Of a stretch of DNA of 64,000 nucleotides, positions 8,775 to 16,642 are shown one piece after another (position 1 is the first letter of the stretch; every line of letters begins with the position of its first letter). The position numbers were made by a program, and so were the translations under genes. The stretch comes from Mycobacteriales bacterium. GTDB taxonomy: Bacteria > Actinomycetota > Actinomycetes > DATLTS01. The notes below the pieces were generated by a model. It did no database searches. It worked only from the letters and a program-made list of their open reading frames with translations, and had not been told where the DNA came from. The stretch lies in NCBI GenBank assembly GCA_035533475.1, contig DATLTS010000032.1, positions 1 through 64,000 on the forward strand. The letters are read 5' to 3'.

Positions 8775-9112
8775 GCCGACCCCTGTCGGTCGCGGCCGCG
8801 CGAACTTCGGCTCTTGAACATCTCCAACATCCGGTCCGTGACGACGAAGCCGCCAACAACATTCACAGTCGCCAGGATCACCGCCGCGACACCCAGGCCG
8901 ATCTCGGGCCCGTCGGTGGCGAAGCCAAGGATCAGCATCGAGCCGATCAGGATCACCCCGTGGATCGCGTTCGCGCCGGACATCAGAGGCGTGTGCAGGA
9001 TGCTCGACACCTTCGAGATGACTTCGAAGCCGACGACGACGGACAGGATGAAGATCGTGAGCAGCGCCAGCCCGCCCTCGCCGGTAACCCCTACCGCTGC
9101 CAGGCTCCTCAT
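8771..9112 (-). CDS. pntAB: NAD(P) transhydrogenase subunit alpha, part 2 (membrane domain)
   Basis: A 113-residue protein with three or four hydrophobic helices (LLTIFILSVVVGFEVISKVS; ILIGSMLILGF; VAAVILATVNVVGGFVVTDRML). This is the separately encoded membrane part of the alpha subunit, as in Rhodospirillum-type three-gene transhydrogenases. The C-terminal FVVTDRMLEMFK motif is characteristic. Four-base overlaps link it to both neighbours. Confidence 0.95.
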   Translation of the reverse strand: MRSLAAVGVTGEGGLALLTIFILSVVVGFEVISKVSSILHTPLMSGANAIHGVILIGSMLILGFATDGPEIGLGVAAVILATVNVVGGFVVTDRMLEMFKSRSSRGRDRQGSA

Positions 9113-10248
9113 CGCCCCTCCCCCCCGGCCGAGGCCTCTAGGGCGGCCGCGTGCACGATGGTGCCGGACCGGACCAGGCAGCAGCCGGTAACGATCTCGT
9201 CGTCGAAGTCCGGTTCCAACCGGCCGTCCCGCGTCATCAGCAGCACAAGGTTGGCGACATTGCGGGCGAACATCGCGCTGGCGTGCGCGGCCAGTTGGCT
9301 CGGCGCGTTGCGCAGTCCGATGACGGTGACGCCGCTGTGCTCGACGTCCTCGCCGGCTCGGGTGAGCTCGCAGTTGCCGCCGCTGTCGGCGGCGAGATCG
9401 ACAATTATCGACCCCAATCTCATGCCCTCGACCATGGAGGTCGTCACAAGGACCGGGGCCGGACGCCCGGGGACGGCCGCGGTCGTGACCACGACGTCGG
9501 CGGCGGCGACCCGCGCCGCCAGGAGCTCGCGCTGCTTGGCGAGGAAATCCTCGGACTGGACCCGGGCATAGCCACCGGCTCCTTCCTGGCTCTCCAACGG
9601 AAGCTCGAGGAAAGTGGCACCGAGGCTGCGCACCTCGTCACCGGCCGCCGGCCGGACGTCGTAGGCCTCGACGACCGCGCCGAGCCGCCGAGCGGTCGCG
9701 ATCGCCTGGAGTCCGGCGACCCCCGCGCCGAGGACGAGGACCCGGGCCGGCGGCACGGTTCCGGCGGCGGTCATGAACATCGGGAAGAACTTCGGCAGCC
9801 GGGTCGCGGCCACGAGGACCGCGCGGTAGCCACCGGCCAGCGCCTGCGACGACAGCGCGTCCATGCTCTGCGCCCGGCTGATCCGGGGCACCAACTCGAG
9901 CCCGAATACCGTGGCCGCACGTGCCGAAAGTGCGTCCAGCAGGTCGCGGTGCCCGGCCGGCGGAAGGAAGCTGACGACGACCGCGCCGGTTCGGAGCCTC
10001 CGGACGGCCTCGAGGCTGGGCGGTCCCACCGCGAGGAGGACCTCGGCGCCGCCGAGCAGGCCATCGAGGTCGCCGGACACCACCGCTCCGGCCGCGGCGA
10101 AGGCATCATCCGGGACGAGGGCACCGATGCCGGCACCGGCCTCGATGTGCACCTCGTAACCGGCCGCGGCCAGCTTGCTCACCGTGTCCGGGACGGCCGC
10201 GACGCGCCGCTCACCGGCAGCGGTCTCCCGGACGACGACGAGGCGCAC
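9109..10248 (-). CDS. pntAA: NAD(P) transhydrogenase subunit alpha, part 1 (NAD-binding)
   Basis: A 379-residue soluble dI subunit that binds NADH. It begins at a GTG (RLVVVRETAAGERRVAAVP). It contains the alanine dehydrogenase/PNT N-domain and a Rossmann segment ARVLVLGAGVAGLQAIATAR followed by VEAYDVRP. The ending is typical of alpha1. The protein is first in the pntAA-pntAB-pntB operon. Function is NADPH supply for biosynthesis, fitting the lipid genes nearby, though that link is inference. Confidence 0.96.
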   Translation of the reverse strand: MRLVVVRETAAGERRVAAVPDTVSKLAAAGYEVHIEAGAGIGALVPDDAFAAAGAVVSGDLDGLLGGAEVLLAVGPPSLEAVRRLRTGAVVVSFLPPAGHRDLLDALSARAATVFGLELVPRISRAQSMDALSSQALAGGYRAVLVAATRLPKFFPMFMTAAGTVPPARVLVLGAGVAGLQAIATARRLGAVVEAYDVRPAAGDEVRSLGATFLELPLESQEGAGGYARVQSEDFLAKQRELLAARVAAADVVVTTAAVPGRPAPVLVTTSMVEGMRLGSIIVDLAADSGGNCELTRAGEDVEHSGVTVIGLRNAPSQLAAHASAMFARNVANLVLLMTRDGRLEPDFDDEIVTGCCLVRSGTIVHAAALEASAGGEGR

Positions 10249-10293
10249 GCAGGAACCGTAATGCCTGCATGCATCCGCTGTTCGCCCGGCCGG

Positions 10294-10512
10294 TCACCTC
10301 CGGCCGAAGGCGTAGGCGGCGATCGCCGCCGCGGCGGCCAAGTTGAGCGAGTCCACCCCCGGAGCCATCGGTATCCGGACCCGCTCGCCTTACGCGATGA
10401 ACAGACCCTCCCGCGGATCCCGCCGCCGGCGCAGCGCCGCGTCGGTCAGCGTCGTGAAGTCGACGAGGCGGGGGTCGGCCGGGTCGGTCACGGTGACGAT
10501 GTCGCGAGCCAT
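10294..10512 (-). pseudogene. trmH/spoU-type RNA methyltransferase reduced to its two ends
   Basis: From the ATG at 10512 the frame encodes 40 residues typical of a TrmH N-terminus (VTDPADPRLVDF, then ALRRRRDPREGLFIA). It then has a TAA stop and continues in frame with GERVRIPMAPGVDSLNLAAA, ending in AAYAFGRR. The second part is the C-terminal SAM-binding knot signature. About 200 central residues are missing, so this is a remnant produced by an internal deletion. It lies directly upstream of the pnt operon on the same strand. Confidence 0.82.
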
Positions 10513-10524
10513 AGTTGCGCATCA

Positions 10525-11550
10525 TCACCGCGACGAGGGGGTGTCGACCAGGCGGGCCAACCGACCGGCCAGCGGCGCCATCGGGCCCGCGGCCCGAACC
10601 TGCGAGGCCGCGGCGCGGGCCAACGGCGCATCGCCGTATCGGCTGGCGACCGCAGCCAGGATGAGCCCGGGGCCGCAGGACCAGCCGGCCGGCGCCCGCC
10701 GGAGCAGCTCCGCCCAAACGGCGAGGCCGGCCGCCCCGCGGCGACCCGCAGTCCATTCCGGTCCGCGTCCGCACCGGTCGAAGACCGCGGGGTGGTGAAC
10801 GCCCACGACCAAGCGGGCCACGGTGGCGACCGGGAGCGGCCCGGCACCGCCCGGCGTGAGATGACCGCGCACGGTGGCCCCGAGCAAGGCGAGCGTTTCG
10901 GCACGCAGGCTCCGAGCGGTCCGGGGGTCCGCTGCGAGCCGAGCCCCCACGGACCCGCCTGCCCGCGCCACCGCGCGCTCCACGCGGAGCCGGTCGAGCC
11001 CGCGGTCCGGCCGGACCAGATCGGACAGAGCCTGCCGGCTGGGCAGGACCGCCAACCCGGCCGCCACCAGCGTCGCGGCCACCCGGGCCGGCCCGCCGGG
11101 GACGGTCGGTTCAAGAACCGGGGTGCCATCGGGCGGACAGCACGCCGGGTCGGCACACAAATGGGACCACCATCGCCCGGCCTCGACCCGCAACGCGTCC
11201 CGGATGCCGATGCGGCGGGCAGCCAACTCCGCCTCCAGGCACGGCCAGAGCGTCGCCGGCGCCCGTCCGAAGACGACCACGACGACCTCGGCCACGCCTT
11301 CGGCGGCCGATTCGGCGACCAGCTCGCGGGCGACCGTTGCGGCGTCCGCCGCGGCCGGAATGTCGGTGCGTGACACCGACCGCAGGCGCGACCGTGGTGG
11401 CGCGCCGGCCGCGGAGGGCAGTCGGCTGAGCGCCAGGACGATCACGCTGCGATCCGGGCGATACCCGAGGAGGTACGGAACCGCGGCGATCACGTCCGCC
11501 GGTTCGAGCAGCGCCAGCGTGGCCGGGCCCGGGGCTGCGAGATCGACCAT
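10525..11550 (-). CDS. DUF4192-family protein
   Basis: A 341-residue soluble protein matching the DUF4192 family of actinobacteria, whose function is unknown. The start (LLEPADVIAAVPYLLGYRPDRSVIVLAL) is the family hallmark, and the later VVVVFGRAPATLWPCLEAEL and WWSHLCADPACCPPDGTPV segments are also typical. It is divergent from marP across a 208-base spacer that holds two TGTGGAT elements resembling DnaA boxes (11602-11610 and 11629-11637). Confidence 0.85.
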   Translation of the reverse strand: MVDLAAPGPATLALLEPADVIAAVPYLLGYRPDRSVIVLALSRLPSAAGAPPRSRLRSVSRTDIPAAADAATVARELVAESAAEGVAEVVVVVFGRAPATLWPCLEAELAARRIGIRDALRVEAGRWWSHLCADPACCPPDGTPVLEPTVPGGPARVAATLVAAGLAVLPSRQALSDLVRPDRGLDRLRVERAVARAGGSVGARLAADPRTARSLRAETLALLGATVRGHLTPGGAGPLPVATVARLVVGVHHPAVFDRCGRGPEWTAGRRGAAGLAVWAELLRRAPAGWSCGPGLILAAVASRYGDAPLARAAASQVRAAGPMAPLAGRLARLVDTPSSR

Positions 11551-11758
11551 CCGAGCAGGGTGGTCCGCGACCCGTCCGGGGGCAACGACCCGACGCCGGA
11601 CTGTGGATCCCCGGCCACCCGGCGGGGTTGTGGATACGGCCCCCGGTTTGCACCCGCTCCGGATCGCCAGGCACGATATCGAGCGGACTAGGACAGGAGA
11701 GTGCCAGCGTGGGCCACGGCTGGACGAGCGCCGTGACCCGGCAGCCGGCAGGAGGGCG

Positions 11759-12949
11759 ATGAGGGGCGACCTTCTCGACCTGATCCTGCTCGGCCTGATC
11801 CTGCTCTCGGCGGTCCGCGGTTACCGACGCGGATTGCTCGTCGGTGCCGGATCCCTGATCGGTCTGATCGGTGGGGCGCTGCTCGGCACCCGGGTCGCCG
11901 GACCGATCGCGAACGCCTTCACCTCCGGTCGCGCGGCAGCGGTCCTCGGGCTCGCCGTCGTGGTCTTCTTCGCCGTGCTCCTACAGGAGGTGCTGGCACA
12001 CGCGGCAGCGACCGCCCGGAAGGCGATAAGGTTCACGCCGCTGCGAACCCTGGACGGGATCGGGGGTGCGGCGCTTTCCGTCTTCGCGCTGCTCTTCGTC
12101 GCGTGGGTGATCGGCTATGCCGCGGAACGCTCGCCGTTCACCACCCTGGCGCGGCAGGTGCAGCGGTCACGGATCCTCACGGCGGTCGACGCGATAGTGC
12201 CCAGCCACCTCTACCTCGACTTCTCCACCTATTTACGACTGTTCGAGCAACAGGGGCAGTCGATCTTCGTCGGCCTGACCCCGCCCAGCGCGCCGCCCGT
12301 GCCACCACCGGTGAACGGTGCCGTCCCGCCTGCGGTGCTACGGGCGGAGGCCCCGAGCATCGTGAAGATCGTCGCACTGGAGCCGGAGTGCAGCCAGCAG
12401 ACGGAGGGCAGCGGCTTCGTCTATTCGGGCGACCATGTGCTCACCAACGCCCACGTGGTGGCCGGCAGCCGGGAGGTGCACATCGTGGCGGACGGCTCCG
12501 GCTCCGGTCTCGACCTGCCGGCCACCGTCGTCCTCTACGACCCGAACGTCGACATTGCCGTCCTCGAGGTGCCCGGCCTGTCCCGGCACGCGCTGGCCTT
12601 CGCCGGGCGGGCAAGCACCGGTGACTCGGCGGAGGCGGCGGGATACCCGGAGAACGGTGGCTTCACCGCCACCGCGGCCCGAGTCCGCGGAGAGGAACCG
12701 GTCAGCGGGCCGAACATCTACGACAACCGCACGGTCACCCGGCACGTCTACGTGCTGCGCGCCCAAGTCCGGCCCGGCAACAGTGGGGGGCCGGTGCTCG
12801 CACCCGACGGTCGGGTCTACGGCGTCGTGTTCGCAACCTCGACCACGGATCCGCAGACCGGCTACGCGCTGACCGCGGCCGAGGTCGCCGCCGATGCGAA
12901 CGCCGGGGCGACCGCAACTTCCGCCGTCGGCACCGAGGGCTGCACCTAG
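11759..12949 (+). CDS. marP: MarP-like membrane serine protease (acid/oxidative stress)
   Basis: A 396-residue protein with four N-terminal membrane helices of the CvpA/colicin V production type (residues 1-120) and a periplasmic trypsin-like domain. The triad is His232 (LTNAHVVAG), Asp265 (DPNVDIAVL) and Ser342 (RPGNSGGPV). Cys211 and Cys395 are placed like the redox disulfide of Mycobacterium tuberculosis MarP (Rv3671c), which is needed for acid survival. The ATG at 11759 follows a GGAGG ribosome site. Convergent with the acyltransferase gene. Confidence 0.92.
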   Translation: MRGDLLDLILLGLILLSAVRGYRRGLLVGAGSLIGLIGGALLGTRVAGPIANAFTSGRAAAVLGLAVVVFFAVLLQEVLAHAAATARKAIRFTPLRTLDGIGGAALSVFALLFVAWVIGYAAERSPFTTLARQVQRSRILTAVDAIVPSHLYLDFSTYLRLFEQQGQSIFVGLTPPSAPPVPPPVNGAVPPAVLRAEAPSIVKIVALEPECSQQTEGSGFVYSGDHVLTNAHVVAGSREVHIVADGSGSGLDLPATVVLYDPNVDIAVLEVPGLSRHALAFAGRASTGDSAEAAGYPENGGFTATAARVRGEEPVSGPNIYDNRTVTRHVYVLRAQVRPGNSGGPVLAPDGRVYGVVFATSTTDPQTGYALTAAEVAADANAGATATSAVGTEGCT

Positions 12950-12960
12950 CGGGTCCCGGG

Positions 12961-13866
12961 TCAGCCTTTCCAGGCCCCGCGTCGGACCGGGATCGCCGGG
13001 GGGGTTGAGCTCTCCCACGTCCGCCGCCACTTTGCGACCGGCGGACCGGAAGCTGCCGGGGTCGTCCCATCGGCGGCCCGGCGGGCGGCGTCCCACCAGG
13101 TCGACGCGTCCTCATCGAGCAGCTGGGCCAACGAGGCGGACATCCGACGCGCGAAATCGCGGGCCGGCTCACCGTCGCCCACCCACAACGGCGGGCCGAA
13201 CCGGACCCGGACCGGCGGCCGTCCCGGCAGGGGCCAACCGCGGCCGCGCGGCATCGCGGCGAAGGATCCGCGCAGGGCCACCGGGACCACCGGGACCCGG
13301 TGTGCCGCGGCAAGGTACGCGGCACCCGGCCGCAACGTCCCGACCCAGCCGTCCGGCGAACGGGTGCCTTCAGGGAACACGACGACGTTCCACCCGTCGT
13401 CGAGGACGCGCCCCGGAGTCGCGGCCAGCGAGCCGGAGCGCCGCTCGATCGGGAACGTGTTGAAGACGACGGCGGATCCGACGGCGCGCCACCAGGTGTC
13501 GAAGAAGTAGTCCGCGGCCGCCGCGACCGCGGTCCGGCGGCGCCAGGCATCGGGCAGCGAGAGCAGCAGCAGCGGGGTGTCCAGGTGGCTCGAATGGTTG
13601 GCGATGAAGATGACCGGCGGCTCGAGGTGGTCGAGGACGTCGAGCCCGCGGACGTGCGTACGGATCTCGGCCTGCAACAGGGGGCCGAGCCCGAACCGGT
13701 GAACCCCGTCGCGCACCGCGGTCATCGTCCGGCTTCGGGCCCAGCCGGTCGGGAACTCGCGCCGGGCCCGGTCCGGCTGGTGCGCTTCCGCGGAACGCGG
13801 GACCAACGGGCGGTGCGTCCAGTGCCAGCCGCGGGATACCTGTCGCACATCGCCTGCCAGACCCAT
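12961..13866 (-). CDS. PlsC-type 1-acylglycerol-3-phosphate acyltransferase
   Basis: A 301-residue membrane-associated acyltransferase. It carries the HX4D motif at His91-Asp96 (IANHSSHLDTP), a later FPIERR segment and FPEGTRSPDG, blocks I to III of the PlsC family. Such enzymes transfer acyl groups from acyl-CoA or acyl-ACP to lysophosphatidate or other alcohols. It is the last gene of a four-gene operon, 5 bases after the LarA-like gene, so its acceptor may be a product of those upstream enzymes rather than ordinary lysophosphatidate. Confidence 0.9.
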   Translation of the reverse strand: MGLAGDVRQVSRGWHWTHRPLVPRSAEAHQPDRARREFPTGWARSRTMTAVRDGVHRFGLGPLLQAEIRTHVRGLDVLDHLEPPVIFIANHSSHLDTPLLLLSLPDAWRRRTAVAAAADYFFDTWWRAVGSAVVFNTFPIERRSGSLAATPGRVLDDGWNVVVFPEGTRSPDGWVGTLRPGAAYLAAAHRVPVVPVALRGSFAAMPRGRGWPLPGRPPVRVRFGPPLWVGDGEPARDFARRMSASLAQLLDEDASTWWDAARRAADGTTPAASGPPVAKWRRTWESSTPPAIPVRRGAWKG

Positions 13867-13871
13867 GGTGC

Positions 13872-15452
13872 TCAGCGCACCTCAGCGATCGTGTGCGGTG
13901 GCGTGTGCAGGTAGGTCATCGACGGGCTCGACCCCACTGTGCCGGAGACCATCTCGAGGGCGTCCGCGAGCGTCGTCGCTGCCCGGAACCCCATCCGGGC
14001 CACCGTCCGGCGGTCCGCCCCCACCCAGACGACATCCCCTACGTGGTCGAGCGCGTGCGCCGCCCAGTACCACATGTAGAACGGGTGCACGCCGTGGTAG
14101 GCGTAGGAGGTCCGGTACAGGTGGATGTACCAAGGGTCCGTCGCGTACTGCCGCTCGAACTTGGCCTCGACGGTGGCCGGGTCGGTCGACTCGGCGAGCA
14201 CCTCTTCGAAGAAGTCGACGTACGACGGATGGTGCAGCTGGCTGAACTCGTAGGGCACCGGGTGGTAGAGGATCACCGCGCCACCACGGCGGACGAGCGG
14301 CATGCCACGGTAGGAATTGAACAGGTATCCCAGGCCCAGGCAGGTCGCGAGGATCGGGTTCATCACCGAGTTGACGTTGTACGGGCACAGGTATGGAAGG
14401 CCGAGCACGAGGACGTCGGACTGACCCTCGACCTCGACCAGCTGCTGGCGGTGCACCATCGCCAGGGTTCGTTCGTGCACCTCCTCCGTCTCGCCGGCGG
14501 TCACGCCGGTGACCCCATAGGGCGCTTCGAGGGAACGGAACACCCGGCGACGGATCGCAGCGGGCGCGACCGCCAGGGCCCGGCGGGCGGCGAGCATCGA
14601 TGCCTGATCGGACAGCGCCCACTCCCATTCACGCTTGACGAGGAACTGGAAGGGCGCGGGGAACACGTCGTTGTTCAGGGTCGTCTCGATGGTGAAGATC
14701 TTCAGATGTTCCGCGAGCAATCGGCCCATCCGCCAGGCCGAGCTGTGCAGGGCCGAGCGCTCGGCGTCCATGAACGACCGGGAGTGCACCATCGTCTGGG
14801 AGTTGTGGTGGTGCCGAAGAGACTTGTAGGAGGCCAGCCCCACCGGCACCGACTTGTGACCGCCGTCCATGGCCACCAGGTTGATGTTGACATAGACGAG
14901 CAGGTCGGACTCCGCGGCCCGTCGGTTGATCTCGACGTCCTCGTCCTTGTCGGTGAGCCCGATGTGCGTGAGGTTGGCCCGATCCTCCGCGTCGTGATTC
15001 GTCAGCTGGCCATTCGGGAAGAACGATCGGAACACCCGCTCCCCGACGATCCGCTCGAGCTCGCTGGGGGTAAGCCGCCGGTGCAAGGCATTTGCCGCGA
15101 TCAGCTCGACGTCGTCCACGCCGGCCGCCGCCGCCATGGTCAGCACGGCCTCGATGACCCGCTGGCGGACGTCGGGACGACGCATCGGCGGGAGCGGCAG
15201 CGAAAGATCGTCGAACGCGATGGTCAGCCGCATTCCGGGGCGCAGCAGTGACGGCAACGGCTCGCACCCGAGCGGATGGAGCAGGGCCTCCCGGATCATC
15301 CCGTCCAGGTCGGCTATCGCCGGCAGCGGGTCCGGTGGGTAGACCACCCGGGTCCCGAGCGGAAAGGTCTCGAGTCGAAATCCTTCCCCCTCGTGAACGA
15401 CGAGCGGCGGGGTGCGCTCGTCCACCTCGAGAACGAAACCGGGGCGGCTCAC
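13872..15452 (-). CDS. LarA/DUF2088 (nickel-pincer lactate racemase-like) protein
   Basis: A 526-residue member of the LarA family. Comparing with Lactobacillus LarA from memory, His124 (NALHRRL) matches catalytic His108. Lys200 (GGHKSVPVG) matches Lys184, which holds the nickel-pincer nucleotide. His216 in RHHHNSQ matches His200, the nickel ligand. The EPHFFAG segment carrying the second catalytic His174 is replaced by NINLVAMDG. The protein is also about 100 residues longer than LarA. It probably binds the cofactor, but may not racemise lactate. It overlaps the dehydrogenase gene by four bases. Confidence 0.8.
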   Translation of the reverse strand: MSRPGFVLEVDERTPPLVVHEGEGFRLETFPLGTRVVYPPDPLPAIADLDGMIREALLHPLGCEPLPSLLRPGMRLTIAFDDLSLPLPPMRRPDVRQRVIEAVLTMAAAAGVDDVELIAANALHRRLTPSELERIVGERVFRSFFPNGQLTNHDAEDRANLTHIGLTDKDEDVEINRRAAESDLLVYVNINLVAMDGGHKSVPVGLASYKSLRHHHNSQTMVHSRSFMDAERSALHSSAWRMGRLLAEHLKIFTIETTLNNDVFPAPFQFLVKREWEWALSDQASMLAARRALAVAPAAIRRRVFRSLEAPYGVTGVTAGETEEVHERTLAMVHRQQLVEVEGQSDVLVLGLPYLCPYNVNSVMNPILATCLGLGYLFNSYRGMPLVRRGGAVILYHPVPYEFSQLHHPSYVDFFEEVLAESTDPATVEAKFERQYATDPWYIHLYRTSYAYHGVHPFYMWYWAAHALDHVGDVVWVGADRRTVARMGFRAATTLADALEMVSGTVGSSPSMTYLHTPPHTIAEVR

Positions 15453-16642
15453 GAGCTACTCCTCGGATCGAAGACGACCTTGACCGTACCGAGTCGGCCG
15501 GCGGACAGGGCGTGGTCGAGGGCCTCCCGCCACCGGTAGAGCGCGTAGGTCCCGCCGACGAGCCCGTCGAGGGGGGCGGTGCCAGCGATGTCCAGGGCGG
15601 TGCCGAAGGCCGAACGCCCGTCCGGGCCGGTTCCCCCGGAATATGCCCCGACCACCTCTAGTTCGCGAAACCACGCCGGCGAGAGATCCGCGCCCGGTGC
15701 CGGCATGGCGGCGCACACGACCCGGCCGCCGGCCCGGACCAGCCGCAGGGCGGTGTCCAGCGAACCTCGGCTACCCGCTGCGTCGATCGCGACGTCGACG
15801 CCACCGAGCAGGAAGTCCGGTCCGCGCTCGGGGCTCAGTCGCAAGGCCCGGGTGGCCCGCCGGACTCCCCCGGTGACCTCACCGGGTCCGACCACCGCAG
15901 TGGCGCCGAACCGCCGGGCCAGCTCGGCTTGGCGAGGGTGTTTGGCGACCACCGTGACCGGCCCCGACCCGGTGAGCGCGCGCAGGGCGAGGACCGTCAG
16001 CAGGCCGACGGCTCCGGCGCCGACGACGAGGACGGAACCGCCATCGGGAACCGCGGCCCGCCCCGCGGTGTGCACCGCACAGGCCAGCGGCTCGACGAGG
16101 ACGGCCCGTTCGTCCGGCAGCTCGTCGGGAACCGGGTGCAACTGGGAACGGTGCGCGAGCATCGTGCGGCTCCATCCCCCGCCGGTCTGCTCGCAGTACC
16201 CGGTCTGTAGGCCCGGCGACAGGTGCCCGACGGTGATCCGATCGCAGCGGTTCGCGTCGCCGGCCGCACAGGCCGTACACGGTTCGAAACCGCGCGGAAG
16301 GCAGCCGAGGACAGGGTCGAGGACGACGCGGGTCCCCCGGCCGAGATCGTCACATTCGTCGAGCAGCTCCCCGACCACCTCGTGGCCGGGGACGAACGGG
16401 AGCGAGACCAGCGCGGAGAAGTAGAACGAGGCCGAGCCGGACACGGTGGCCAGATCGGAGCCGCAGATCCCCGACAGCCGGGGCGCCACCCGGGCCCAGC
16501 CGTCCCGCACCGGCTTAGGTTCCTCCCGGTTGACCAGCCGGAGCGGGGCGACCGGGCCGGCGATCAGCCCCGGGACCCGGGAACCCAGGGCCCGCGCCGC
16601 GACGTAGCGGGGCAACGAGCGGTAAACCTCGAGGGCAAGCAT
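15449..16642 (-). CDS. Zinc-dependent medium-chain alcohol dehydrogenase
   Basis: A 397-residue MDR-family oxidoreductase. Catalytic zinc ligands are Cys60 (GICGSDL) and the GHE of His87-Glu88; structural-zinc cysteines are around 114-133. The Rossmann motif reads SVLVVGAGAVGLLTVLAL. Such enzymes interconvert alcohols and aldehydes with NAD(P). The start codon overlaps the stop of the reductase/HAD gene by one base, and the end overlaps the LarA-like gene. In this context the likely substrate is a long-chain or polyol-type alcohol; that is inference. Confidence 0.9.
   Translation of the reverse strand: MLALEVYRSLPRYVAARALGSRVPGLIAGPVAPLRLVNREEPKPVRDGWARVAPRLSGICGSDLATVSGSASFYFSALVSLPFVPGHEVVGELLDECDDLGRGTRVVLDPVLGCLPRGFEPCTACAAGDANRCDRITVGHLSPGLQTGYCEQTGGGWSRTMLAHRSQLHPVPDELPDERAVLVEPLACAVHTAGRAAVPDGGSVLVVGAGAVGLLTVLALRALTGSGPVTVVAKHPRQAELARRFGATAVVGPGEVTGGVRRATRALRLSPERGPDFLLGGVDVAIDAAGSRGSLDTALRLVRAGGRVVCAAMPAPGADLSPAWFRELEVVGAYSGGTGPDGRSAFGTALDIAGTAPLDGLVGGTYALYRWREALDHALSAGRLGTVKVVFDPRSSS

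Noticed and set aside
9151-11373. 740-codon plus-strand frame opposite pntAA and DUF4192
   Set aside because: Antisense shadow of real genes with repetitive charged composition.
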